Assembly: GCA_913020155.1 (NCBI GenBank)
Contig: CAJWBA010000004.1
Span: 1-64,000 of the forward strand
Length of the DNA stretch: 64,000 nucleotides
From: an uncultured Flavobacteriales bacterium
GTDB taxonomy: Bacteria; Bacteroidota; Bacteroidia; Flavobacteriales; Flavobacteriaceae
Reading direction: 5' to 3'
Part shown: positions 8,851-17,384 of the stretch, one piece after another
Layout of the letters: every line of letters begins with the position of its first letter
How positions within the stretch are numbered: the first letter of the stretch is position 1
Position numbers and translations under genes: made by a program
Notes under the pieces: generated by a model
Databases searched by the model: none
What the model was told of the DNA's origin: nothing
What the model saw: the letters and a program-made list of their open reading frames with translations, nothing else

Positions 8851-9507
8851 TTAAAAAGACATTTCATGGACCTCATCTCCAAGGATAAGGTCTCCCTCTG
8901 TTGCTTGGATTACTTCTTCAATACTAACTCCAGGAGCAGTTTCACGCAAAATAAATCCATTTGGTCCAATATCTAGAACCCCTAGTTCGCTAACAATTTT
9001 TTTAACACAATTCACTCCAGTTAATGGAAGGGAACACTTTTTCAATAATTTAGATATTCCAGTTCTATTAGTATGCATCATAGCTACAATGATATTTTCG
9101 GCTGAAGCAACCAAATCCATTGCTCCTCCCATTCCTTTGACCATTTTACCAGGAATTTTCCAGTTGGCGATATCTCCAGTTTGAGAAACCTCCATTGCCC
9201 CGAGAATAGTAAGGTTAACATGCTTGCCACGGATCATTGCAAAACTGGTAGCAGAATCAAAAAATGAAGCCCCTTTCAGCGTTGTTATTGTCTGTTTGCC
9301 TGCATTAATGAGATCTGCATCCTCTTCTCCTTCAAAAGGGAAAGGACCCATTCCTAAAACCCCATTTTCACTTTGGAATTCAACATTGATTTCTTTTGGA
9401 ATGAAATTGGCAACTAGGGTTGGGATTCCAATTCCCAAATTGACATAGTATCCATTTTTCAGTTCTTGGGCTATCCGCTGTGCAATACCGTTTTTATCTA
9501 AGGCCAT
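8851..9507 (-). CDS. scoB: 3-oxoacid CoA-transferase subunit B
   Basis: This 218-residue protein is a family I CoA-transferase beta subunit. The catalytic glutamate lies in FQSENGVLGMGPFP, and the GAMEVSQTGDIANWKIPG and KGMGGAMDLV segments are conserved. With subunit A it moves CoA from succinyl-CoA to a 3-oxoacid such as acetoacetate. The length is normal for the separate-subunit form. It begins three bases after the end of subunit A and is followed by the FAD-linked oxidase gene nine bases later, giving a tight operon. Confidence 0.93.
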   Translation of the reverse strand: MALDKNGIAQRIAQELKNGYYVNLGIGIPTLVANFIPKEINVEFQSENGVLGMGPFPFEGEEDADLINAGKQTITTLKGASFFDSATSFAMIRGKHVNLTILGAMEVSQTGDIANWKIPGKMVKGMGGAMDLVASAENIIVAMMHTNRTGISKLLKKCSLPLTGVNCVKKIVSELGVLDIGPNGFILRETAPGVSIEEVIQATEGDLILGDEVHEMSF

Positions 9508-9510
9508 AAT

Positions 9511-10212
9511 TTATATTTTGGGACGAACTGTACGTTGTTCTATTCTTTTTTCATAATCAGTTCCTTCAAAAATTCTTTGTACAAAAATTCCCGAAACATG
9601 GATTTCATTGGGGTCTAGGGTTCCAGCAGGAACCAATTCTTCTACTTCAGCTACCGTAATTTTTGCAGCCCCACACATAACGGGGTTAAAATTTCGAGCA
9701 CTACCCTTAAAAATTAAATTTCCAGCTTGATCCCCTTTCCATGCTTTAATAAAACCAAAATCAGCTTTAAAAGCGTTTTCCAATACGTGCATTTTTCCAT
9801 TAAACTCTCGACCCTCTTTTCCTTCGGCAATTTCTGTCCCAAAGCCTGCAGGAGTGAAAAAAGCAGGAATTCCGGCTTGGGCAGCCCTAGCGCGTTCTGC
9901 CAAAGTGCCCTGAGGTATGAGTTCCACTTCCAATTCGCCACTCAGCATTTGTCGCTCAAATTCTTCATTTTCTCCTACATATGATGCGATCATTTTTTTG
10001 ATTTGTTTTTGCTTAAGCAATAAGCCCAAACCAAAATCATCAACTCCAGCATTGTTTGAAATACAGCTAAGGTTTGTTGTTTTTAATCGAACCAATTCAG
10101 CAATAGCATTTTCCGGGATTCCACATAAACCAAAGCCACCCAGTAAAAGAGTCATGTTACTCTTCACTCCTTTTAGAGCCAATGATACATTGGATACGGT
10201 TTTATCAATCAT
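9511..10212 (-). CDS. scoA: 3-oxoacid CoA-transferase subunit A
   Basis: This 233-residue protein is the alpha subunit of a family I CoA-transferase. It has the N-terminal [13 protein letters not shown] loop for CoA binding and the segments [34 protein letters not shown] and [17 protein letters not shown]. The length is complete. It lies between alanine dehydrogenase upstream (13 bp gap) and subunit B downstream (3 bp gap), so the heterodimer is made from one message. Ketone-body or branched-chain/lysine catabolism are both plausible uses. Confidence 0.93.
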   Translation of the reverse strand: MIDKTVSNVSLALKGVKSNMTLLLGGFGLCGIPENAIAELVRLKTTNLSCISNNAGVDDFGLGLLLKQKQIKKMIASYVGENEEFERQMLSGELEVELIPQGTLAERARAAQAGIPAFFTPAGFGTEIAEGKEGREFNGKMHVLENAFKADFGFIKAWKGDQAGNLIFKGSARNFNPVMCGAAKITVAEVEELVPAGTLDPNEIHVSGIFVQRIFEGTDYEKRIEQRTVRPKI

Positions 10213-10225
10213 AGGGCAAATAAAA

Positions 10226-11341
10226 TTAAGCTAAAATATTTTTTAGAGTATAGTGGGGTAGGTTGAATGCATTTGCTATCGGCTTATACACAATTTGACC
10301 ACTAATTATGTTAAGTCCTTTTGCTAGCCCCATATTAGCTTTACATGCTTTTTTCCATCCATTAGCTGCAATAACTTTAGTGTAAGGAAGAGTTACATTA
10401 TTTAAAGCTTGGGTGGAAGTGATGGGTACAGCTCCAGGAATATTGGCTACACAATAGTGTAAAATACCATCTTCAATAAAAGTTGGGTTTTCATGAGTAG
10501 TTGGAACACAGGTTTCAAAACATCCACCTTGATCAACAGCCACATCAACAAGAACAGTTCCTTTGGTCATCTCTTGAAGCATATCTTTGGTAATTAATTT
10601 TGGAGCTTTAGCTCCAGGAACCAAAATTGCTCCAATAATTAAGTCAGCTCTTTTGATAAGTCTCCGTATTGTATCCTCGGATGAAAAAAGTGGAGTTACA
10701 TTTGGGGGAAGAATTTCAGATAAATAACGGAGTCGATCCATGCTGATGTCCAAAATTGTTACTTCTGCTCCAAGCCCTGCAGCCATTTTAGCAGCTTCTG
10801 TTCCAACTATGCCACCCCCGAGGATAACAACCTTTGCAGGAGGAACTCCGGGAACACCTCCCAATAAAATGCCTTTTCCATTTTGAGGTTTTTCTAGATA
10901 TTTAGCGCCTTGTTGAACAGACATTCGACCAGCTACCTCAGACATAGGAATCAATAATGGAAGTCTTTTTAAGTGATCCTCTACCGTTTCATAGGAAATA
11001 CAAATTGCTTTGCGTGCTTGCATACTAAGTGTTAATTCTTCTGAAGAGGCAAAGTGAAAATAAGTAAAAAGAATTTGACCTTCACAAATCAAATCATATT
11101 CACTAGATAAAGGTTCTTTAACTTTTACGATCATTTCGCTTTTCCCATAAATAGATGCTGCGTCAGTTAATATTTGAGCTCCCACATCAATGTATTCTTG
11201 ATCTGTAAAACCACTGCCCAGACCTGCTGAAGTTTCGATATAAACTGAATTGAGATCTTTTACCAATTCTGAAACACTAGCCGGAGTAAGACCAACTCTA
11301 TTCTCATTATTTTTTATTTCTTTGGGCACACCTATTATCAT
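10226..11341 (-). CDS. ald: Alanine dehydrogenase
   Basis: This 371-residue enzyme starts [20 protein letters not shown], the classic N-terminus of alanine dehydrogenase and NAD(P) transhydrogenase alpha. It carries the Rossmann motif [22 protein letters not shown] and the substrate-site stretch [12 protein letters not shown]. It should catalyse reversible NAD-dependent deamination of L-alanine to pyruvate. It heads the minus-strand operon with CoA-transferase and FAD-linked oxidase genes, suggesting use of amino acids and organic acids as carbon sources. A near-consensus -7 element (TACATTTA, minus strand) lies upstream of the start. Confidence 0.93.
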   Translation of the reverse strand: MIIGVPKEIKNNENRVGLTPASVSELVKDLNSVYIETSAGLGSGFTDQEYIDVGAQILTDAASIYGKSEMIVKVKEPLSSEYDLICEGQILFTYFHFASSEELTLSMQARKAICISYETVEDHLKRLPLLIPMSEVAGRMSVQQGAKYLEKPQNGKGILLGGVPGVPPAKVVILGGGIVGTEAAKMAAGLGAEVTILDISMDRLRYLSEILPPNVTPLFSSEDTIRRLIKRADLIIGAILVPGAKAPKLITKDMLQEMTKGTVLVDVAVDQGGCFETCVPTTHENPTFIEDGILHYCVANIPGAVPITSTQALNNVTLPYTKVIAANGWKKACKANMGLAKGLNIISGQIVYKPIANAFNLPHYTLKNILA

Positions 11342-11507
11342 AATTGTATTACGTAAATTTTCAATAAATGTACTTATTTTTTTGAATCTAAAACATTTTC
11401 AAACTACTGATTTTAAGAGCTTAATTGTCTGTTCAAGCTTTAGTATTTTTGTTCCAATACCTCAGAGGGAAACTTCTGCTTTTATTGGGTTAAGCTTTTA
11501 AAAAAAG

Positions 11508-11515
11508 TATCTTTG
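11508..11515 (+). promoter_or_regulatory. Bacteroidota -7 element placing +1 on the DUF1456 start codon
   Basis: TATCTTTG matches the consensus TAnnTTTG exactly. Only three bases separate it from the ATG at 11519, so the expected transcription start falls on the A of the start codon. The message would be leaderless. Confidence 0.55.
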
Positions 11516-11518
11516 AAT

Positions 11519-11746
11519 ATGGCATTAACAAACAACGACATCTTTAAAAAACTTCGTGTAGCTCATAAGCTAAGAGACTTTGATATCATAGAGATATGTA
11601 AATTGGTAGACTTCAAAGTTTCTAAAGGAGAGTTGGGTGCATTTTTTAGAAATGAAAACCATCCAAAGTACATGGAATGCGGCGATCAAATCCTAAGAAA
11701 TTTTCTAAATGGATTAGTTATTCACTTGAGAGGACCAAAAAAGTGA
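11519..11746 (+). CDS. DUF1456 family protein (YehS-like)
   Basis: This 75-residue protein (MALTNNDIFKKLRVAHKLRD) is a DUF1456 member. The family is built of short repeats with N-D-I-F/L-K-K-L-R and E-L-x-A-F-F-R motifs; here NNDIFKKLRVA and GELGAFFRNENHPKY are visible. YehS-type proteins usually hold two such units of about 75 residues each, so this appears to be half-length or a shortened form. The ORF-track TTG start at 11513 lies inside a promoter element and is rejected in favour of ATG 11519. Function is unknown. A perfect AT-rich inverted repeat lies downstream. Confidence 0.8.
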   Translation: MALTNNDIFKKLRVAHKLRDFDIIEICKLVDFKVSKGELGAFFRNENHPKYMECGDQILRNFLNGLVIHLRGPKK

Positions 11747-12002
11747 TGGTTTATTCGTAAAGAAGAATTGTGATACTCCGGTTCAACTTAAAGCCATGTT
11801 AAGTAAACTTTAGCATCATCATAAAAATTATTAATTTTTATGTTTACAACTCCAATATTTGTTATTGAGTAATTTTTTTATTCGAAATTATCACATTGAT
11901 AATTCTTTCTTTTAAAGCAGTTGTTGGTTCACGTGAAATTTTACTCGATCGTATTTTTATTTTGAAATAATATTTAAACTAAAATCTCATCGCAATTAAA
12001 AC
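11747..12002. other. Non-coding stretch between DUF1456 and the ankyrin relic
   Basis: No open frame with coding character is visible. Two AT-rich perfect inverted repeats occur (11820-11842, and AATTATCA/TGATAATT at 11886-11904). A short out-of-context peptide reading (SFKAVVGSREILLDR) near 11910-11965 could be gene debris but is not recognisable. Confidence 0.6.
11820..11842. repeat. Perfect 10-bp inverted repeat, AT-rich hairpin
   Basis: CATAAAAATT and AATTTTTATG are exact reverse complements separated by ATT. The hairpin lies 74 bp after the DUF1456 stop. It could be an intrinsic-terminator-like structure or a palindromic protein-binding site; it has only one GC pair per arm, which makes a strong terminator less likely. 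Confidence 0.6.
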
Positions 12003-12344
12003 AATTTTTATTTTAGCTCTTTCAATAATTTTGTCTAAAAAAATATCACTTTAAAAACCGATGAAGTAAGTATTCAACAGTTTATTGGAGCTATTGAATC
12101 TGAAGACTTTGAATTGGTTGAAAATGCTTTGAAAAATAGAATAATTTCTGCAAATCAAACATTCAATGGCAAAATCTTGCTGATTTATGCACTGATCGGT
12201 GATAAAGCTGAAATGATTAATTTGTTGGTTAGATATGGAGCAAATCACAATACTCCTGCAGACGTCGGTTTAACTCTTATGGAATGTGCTGAAAAATTAG
12301 ACAAAGTTTACGCCAATGAGGAAATCATAGTCATAACCGCATAG
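12003..12344 (+). pseudogene. Ankyrin-repeat protein relic, N-terminus broken
   Basis: The frame ending at 12344 reads TDEVSIQQFIGAIESEDFELVENALKN and then LLIYALIGDKAEMINLLVRYGAN, clear ankyrin-type helix pairs. In this frame a TAA at 12036-12038 cuts off the start, and the first ATG (12114) is inside the repeats. A signal-peptide-like reading (TIFILALSIIL) lies immediately upstream in another frame. The simplest explanation is a small exported ankyrin protein that lost its start through a frameshift. An alternative is a short intact cytoplasmic protein starting at 12114 (76 residues), which would begin mid-repeat. Confidence 0.6.
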
Positions 12345-12862
12345 TTATTGTCGGTCTTAATTTTATCGCACACAAAACTTAAGCTCTGATAATTCCTAAT
12401 AATTAGAGAAAGTAACATCCTTTTGTTAAATTTTCAATTTGTTTGAAAACTCGAACATATCTGAGACTTTAAATATAAAATTTTATCTCGTCACAACTTT
12501 TGACTTTTTACACTTCCCAAAAGGGAACTTCTGGAGTTAAGCCATAAATAATATTACTGATCTCTTTCCAGATTTGATCTAAAAAAATTAAACGCCTTAA
12601 TTACTCAAAAATCCTATTTCATTTCAACAGAGTTCACTTCTTACTTACTTATTTTTTAGATAAAGTCTTTATGCAGTAAATATCTATCCCGCCTGTTCCA
12701 CAAGCAATCCATTACAAATTTAACTTAAACTCCATATTAGAGTAAGTATGGTAATAAAAACTTATAAACCTTTACATTTCAACACTTTCTTATACTACAA
12801 GGTTTTATCTGCACCATTTTTCATACCTTTAAAAAAGCTAAAAATATTATAAAACACCATCA
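12345..12862. other. 518-bp non-coding region, possible minus-strand gene debris
   Basis: No intact ORF is present. On the minus strand the readings LDQIWKEISNIIYGLTPEV (about 12512-12582) and WIACGTGGIDIYCIKTL (about 12660-12710) look protein-like but are interrupted by stops, so this may be a decayed gene. A short TTCCC/GGGAA hairpin lies at 12514-12527. Promoter elements for the downstream exoprotein gene should lie near the right end, where TACCTTTA is a one-mismatch -7 element. Confidence 0.5.
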
Positions 12863-15800
12863 ATGAAAACTGCTTTTTCCTTTCTGTTTTTGACTTTAAC
12901 ATTGTTTTTAAACGCCCAAGATTTTACTACAACTTGGCTCAAAGAAGCTGCCCCCCGAAACATTGGTCCTGGGGGAATGAGTGGACGAATCACGTCAATT
13001 GACGTAGTGATTTCAAACCCAAATATTATTTACGTTGGAACTGCTTCAGGTGGTTTGTGGAAATCCTCCAGTGGGGGTGTGACATGGAGTCCTATTTTTA
13101 ATGATCAAGTAACCGCTTCGGTAGGTTCTGTTGCTATTCAACAATCAAATCCAGACGTAATATGGGTTGGAACAGGAGAAGGAAATCCTAGGAATAGTCT
13201 CAATGGAGGTTATGGTATTTTTAAATCGATAAACGGAGGGAAAACATGGAAATCAATGGGATTAGAGAATACTCGTAATATTCACAGAGTAATAATTGAT
13301 CCTTCAAATCCCAATACTGTTTATGTTGCTGCAATAGGTTCTCCTTGGGGTGAGCATCCAGAACGCGGAATTTACAAAACTGTAAATGGAGGTAAGTCAT
13401 GGAAAAAAATCTTGTATGTAAATGATAAAACTGGAGCAGCGGATTTAGTTATCGATCCCAAAAACTCCAATAAATTGATAGCTGCAATGTGGGAACACAA
13501 AAGAGATCCTTGGTTTTTCAAATCTGGAGGCAAAGGTAGCGGTCTTTATGTGAGTTTTGACGGAGGTGATAATTGGTCAAAAAAAACAAAAGAAGATGGC
13601 CTTCCTGATGGAGATATGGGTAGAATAGGACTGGCGATTGCAGCCAACAAAACAAATATTATTTATGCCCTTGTTGAGGCAAAGAAAAACGCACTTTACA
13701 AATCTGAGGATGGAGGTTTCAATTGGAAAATGGTAAACAACAAGAGTGATATTGGGAATAGACCTTTTTATTACTCGGACATAGCTGTAGATCCTCAAAA
13801 TGAAAACCGAGTATTTTCTGTATTTACCTATGTTAATGTTTCACAAGACGGCGGAAAAAATTTCAGTCAATTGATGCCTGCTTATGGAGTTGATAATGGT
13901 ATTCATCCAGATCATCATGCTTGGTGGATTCACCCCAATGACGGCTCTTTTATGATCGATGGAAATGACGGTGGACTAAATATTACCAGGGATGGAGGCA
14001 AAACATGGCGCTTTATCGGAAATATTCCAGTAGCTCAATTTTATCATATTAGTATAGATAATGAATACCCATACAATGTTTATGGTGGGATGCAAGATAA
14101 TGGCTCTTGGAGGGGGCCTGCTTATGTGTGGAAAGTGCAAGGAATCAGAAATTCTTATTGGCAAGAAATCGCATTTGGAGATGGTTTTGATGTTGTCCCA
14201 GATCGAGACGATTCTCGATACGGCTATGCAATGAGTCAACAAGGATACGTTTCTCGTTATGATTGGAAAACAGGAAATAATTACATTGTACGTCCAACCC
14301 ACCCGGATCCAGATACAAAACTCAGATTCAATTGGAATGCAGCAATTGGTCAAGATCCTTTTGACAATAGCACAGTTTATTTTGGAAGTCAATTTGTACA
14401 TAAAAGCAATGATAAAGGATTGACATGGTCAGTGATTTCATCCGATTTGACAACTAATGATCCCCAAAAACAAAAACAAAGTGAAAGTGGAGGACTAACA
14501 TTAGATGCAACAGGTGCAGAAAATTACTGTACTCTTTTAGTTATCGAACCCTCACCTGTTGAAAAAAACATGTTGTGGGTAGCATCAGATGATGGACGTG
14601 TGCATTTTACTCAAGATGGCGGAGATTCTTGGAATGAAGTGACAAAAAATATTAAAGGTATTCCAAAAGGAAGCTGGATAACCCAAATAAAAGCATCTCA
14701 TAATAACAAAGGAGAAGCACTACTGGTGGCTAATGATTACAGAAGATTTAATTTTAAACCCTATGCATACAGAACAGTTAATTATGGTAAAACTTGGGAG
14801 CGGATTGTTGATCAATCAGATGCCAAGAGTTATGCGTTGAGTATTATTGAGGACACTGTCAACCCAAATCTAATGTTTTTAGGAACCGATGATGGCCTTT
14901 ATCTTTCTTTAAATGCAGGAAAAAAATGGGATAAGTTTGACCCAGAGGTATTTCCAACAGTATCAGTCAAGGATTTGGTAATTCAACCTCGAGAACAAGA
15001 TCTGATTGTCGGGACCTTTGGAAGAGCAGCATGGGTACTTGATGATATTAGACCCCTAAGGGCTTTGGCTTTAAAACCAGATTTAGTTTCCAAAAAAGTT
15101 CACCTTTTTGAGCCACCTACGGCTTATTTGGCAGCATACCAACAACCAACCGGGAGTCGTTTTGGAGCAGATGCAATGTATCAGGGAACAAACCGAAAAT
15201 ACGGAGCAATGATGACCTATTATGTGAATCCACCTTCTGAAGAAGATTCAGACCAAAAAAAAAATAAAGAAGAAGAGGAGGTTAAGGAGAAAGCAATAAA
15301 GGATTCACTTACACTTACAATTTATGATGGAGACCGCTTGATTAGAACATTAAAGAAAAAATTGCCCAAGAAAAAAGGGCTTTATCGTTGGTATTGGTAT
15401 TTAAACGAGAAAGGGTTCCCAAGACCAAGAAGAGAGCCTAGAAAATCAAAAACAGAACCTTCAGGTGTTTCCATTAAACCAGGGACTTACCGAATAGTAT
15501 TGGAATATGGAGCAGATCAAAACGAACAACAGATTGTTGTAAAATCAGATCCAAGAATTCAAGATTACCCTGAAAATACAGAATCTGTTTATGACACATC
15601 AAAAAAACTAGAGGGTTTTATGGCAAAAGCGACTGAATCTGTAAAACAGCTTATTGAGAGTAAACAAGTTCTTATGGATTACCAAAAGCTTTTTAAAGAA
15701 AATAAAACAGAATCTGTAAAGGAGCTGACTAAAGAAATGAAAACTCAAATAAAAGCATTGGATTCTCTAATATCACTTTACATTGGAAAAAAGGATAAGC

Positions 15801-16054
15801 GCCAAGGAATTATTCGTAATCCAGAGAGCACCGTTATGACTAGAATGAGCACCGCATCCCGGTACATTAGAAGTCGTAAGCAAGGAATTACTTCAACCGA
15901 GGAAAAACTACTTCAACATGCAAAGGATGAACTAGAAATTGCACTTGAAAAAACGAATACGTATTACAAAAAGGTTTGGCCTTCTTTAAGAGCTCAAATT
16001 GAAGATTTAGATTCTTCCCGTTTCAAGGAAGTGAAACTAATTGATTTAGATTAG
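12863..16054 (+). CDS. Exported BNR/VPS10 (sortilin-like) beta-propeller protein
   Basis: A 1063-residue exported protein. A signal peptide (residues 1-18, ending LFLNAQ) is followed by repeated BNR/Asp-box units, for example KSINGGKTWKS, KTVNGGKSWKK, SFDGGDNWS, KSEDGGFNWK, TRDGGKTWRF and TQDGGDSWN. These build one or two beta-propellers as in VPS10/sortilin-like glycosyl-hydrolase-related proteins of Bacteroidota. After about residue 790 come a highly charged linker (KKNKEEEEVKEKA) and a beta-rich domain, then a coiled-coil-like C-terminus. No type IX sorting domain is seen. The ligand or substrate is unknown. It converges on murF with one base between the stops. Confidence 0.88.
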   Translation: MKTAFSFLFLTLTLFLNAQDFTTTWLKEAAPRNIGPGGMSGRITSIDVVISNPNIIYVGTASGGLWKSSSGGVTWSPIFNDQVTASVGSVAIQQSNPDVIWVGTGEGNPRNSLNGGYGIFKSINGGKTWKSMGLENTRNIHRVIIDPSNPNTVYVAAIGSPWGEHPERGIYKTVNGGKSWKKILYVNDKTGAADLVIDPKNSNKLIAAMWEHKRDPWFFKSGGKGSGLYVSFDGGDNWSKKTKEDGLPDGDMGRIGLAIAANKTNIIYALVEAKKNALYKSEDGGFNWKMVNNKSDIGNRPFYYSDIAVDPQNENRVFSVFTYVNVSQDGGKNFSQLMPAYGVDNGIHPDHHAWWIHPNDGSFMIDGNDGGLNITRDGGKTWRFIGNIPVAQFYHISIDNEYPYNVYGGMQDNGSWRGPAYVWKVQGIRNSYWQEIAFGDGFDVVPDRDDSRYGYAMSQQGYVSRYDWKTGNNYIVRPTHPDPDTKLRFNWNAAIGQDPFDNSTVYFGSQFVHKSNDKGLTWSVISSDLTTNDPQKQKQSESGGLTLDATGAENYCTLLVIEPSPVEKNMLWVASDDGRVHFTQDGGDSWNEVTKNIKGIPKGSWITQIKASHNNKGEALLVANDYRRFNFKPYAYRTVNYGKTWERIVDQSDAKSYALSIIEDTVNPNLMFLGTDDGLYLSLNAGKKWDKFDPEVFPTVSVKDLVIQPREQDLIVGTFGRAAWVLDDIRPLRALALKPDLVSKKVHLFEPPTAYLAAYQQPTGSRFGADAMYQGTNRKYGAMMTYYVNPPSEEDSDQKKNKEEEEVKEKAIKDSLTLTIYDGDRLIRTLKKKLPKKKGLYRWYWYLNEKGFPRPRREPRKSKTEPSGVSIKPGTYRIVLEYGADQNEQQIVVKSDPRIQDYPENTESVYDTSKKLEGFMAKATESVKQLIESKQVLMDYQKLFKENKTESVKELTKEMKTQIKALDSLISLYIGKKDKRQGIIRNPESTVMTRMSTASRYIRSRKQGITSTEEKLLQHAKDELEIALEKTNTYYKKVWPSLRAQIEDLDSSRFKEVKLIDLD

Positions 16055-16055
16055 A

Positions 16056-17345
16056 TTACAAATAATTTTTAAGAACTTCCAAAGCGATTCCTCGAGATCC
16101 CTTGATGAAAATGGTTTTGTTTTGGTAGTTGGTTTTCTTTAGATATAAGATTACTTTATCAGTGGTCAAAAACTTTTTGAGATTTATAGCTGTAGAATTT
16201 GTTTTTTTGAATTCAGGTCCCACCAGAAGGATCTGATCAATTTTTTTGGATTCAATAAAATCAACGATTTCTTGATGCTCCTGTTCTGAGAAATTACCTA
16301 ATTCTAGCATATCCCCTAGAATTAATAGTCGACCCTCTTTTTCGGTTTCTAGGAACGATTCAAGAGCAGCTCTCATACTGCTGGGATTTGCATTGTATGC
16401 ATCAAGAACCAAAGTATTGGAATCTGTTTCACACCATTGTGAACGATTGTTAGTGGGGATATACTTTTCGATCCCCTTTTTGATTTTTTCTATAGAAACT
16501 TTAAAATAAAAGCCAAAGGCAGCAGCAGCAGCAATATTGGTAAAATTAAAATTTCCTTTTAGCCCGCTTTTTATTTCCATTCCATCAACTTCAATACTTA
16601 TGTTTTTATGGAGTCTTAAGGTTTTATTTTTAATATGCAGATCAACTTTATTTGACTGTCCAAAAGAAAAAGTTTTTTGTTTTTTTGTAAGATTTGATTG
16701 CTTCTTGTCTTCTTTGTTAATTAGAGCAGTACCTTTATTTTTTTTAAGAAAATGGTAAATTTCTGATTTCCCATTGATAACGCCTTCAAGACTTCCAAAT
16801 CCCTCTAAGTGAGCTTTTCCAAAGTTAGTGATGTAGCCCAATGTAGGTTGAGCCAATTCACACAAAAAAGCAATTTCTTCAAGATGATTTGCTCCCATTT
16901 CAATCAGTGCAACTTGCGTCTTAGATGAGATGTTTAAGAGGGTTAGTGGAACACCAATATGATTATTTAAATTATCTGCTGTAGAAGTGGTTTTGTATTG
17001 TTGAGATAAAACGCTATTGACAAGTTCTTTGGTTGTTGTTTTTCCATTTGACCCTGTGAGCCCAATTACAGGAATAGAAAACTTGATTCGATGGTAATGA
17101 GCCAATTCTTGTAGGCTTTTTAGACTGTCTTGAACTAATAAATAAGATCGGTTATTTTTTTGATGTTTTGGATCATCAATTACTACAAACATAGCACCTT
17201 TTGTAAGTGCTTCCTCCGCAAATGTATTTCCATCAAAATTCTCTCCTTTTAAGCAAAAGAAAAAACACCCTTTTTTGATTTTTCGTGTATCTGTAGCTAC
17301 ACCAGTGGAGCAGAGGAAATAAGCATAAAGTTCTTCTATTTGCAT
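16056..17345 (-). CDS. murF: UDP-MurNAc-tripeptide--D-alanyl-D-alanine ligase
   Basis: This 429-residue Mur ligase adds D-Ala-D-Ala to UDP-MurNAc-tripeptide in the cytoplasm. The P-loop is [14 protein letters not shown], and the central domain has EMGANHLEEIAFLCELAQP and NFGKAHLEGFG. The C-terminal domain carries VLDAYNANPSSM and LGDMLELG, all diagnostic for MurF. I use the ATG at 17345 (MQIEELYAYF); the ORF-track start adds MFKCLFLF from within the upstream terminator. It lies directly downstream of gldJ with an intervening hairpin terminator. The rest of the mur genes are in the dcw cluster about 40 kb away. Confidence 0.95.
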   Translation of the reverse strand: MQIEELYAYFLCSTGVATDTRKIKKGCFFFCLKGENFDGNTFAEEALTKGAMFVVIDDPKHQKNNRSYLLVQDSLKSLQELAHYHRIKFSIPVIGLTGSNGKTTTKELVNSVLSQQYKTTSTADNLNNHIGVPLTLLNISSKTQVALIEMGANHLEEIAFLCELAQPTLGYITNFGKAHLEGFGSLEGVINGKSEIYHFLKKNKGTALINKEDKKQSNLTKKQKTFSFGQSNKVDLHIKNKTLRLHKNISIEVDGMEIKSGLKGNFNFTNIAAAAAFGFYFKVSIEKIKKGIEKYIPTNNRSQWCETDSNTLVLDAYNANPSSMRAALESFLETEKEGRLLILGDMLELGNFSEQEHQEIVDFIESKKIDQILLVGPEFKKTNSTAINLKKFLTTDKVILYLKKTNYQNKTIFIKGSRGIALEVLKNYL

Positions 17346-17346
17346 A

Positions 17347-17377
17347 AATAAAAAAAGGCATTTGAACAATGCCTTTT
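17347..17377 (-). terminator. Intrinsic terminator after gldJ
   Basis: On the minus strand AAAAGGCATT, a five-base loop GTTCA and AATGCCTTTT form a perfect 10-bp stem followed by a T-run. The T-run ends only a few bases before the murF start codon. It should end most gldJ transcripts, so murF expression must come from readthrough or a promoter inside this hairpin region. Confidence 0.85.
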
Positions 17378-17384
17378 AAATGAA

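Noticed and set aside
11250-11501. ORF-track 83-aa plus-strand ORF opposite the start of alanine dehydrogenase
   Set aside because: Shadow of ald and its promoter region; no coherent motif.
13976-14401. 141-aa minus-strand ORF inside the BNR protein gene
   Set aside because: The plus-strand reading is a clear repeat protein; the shadow ORF has no domain.
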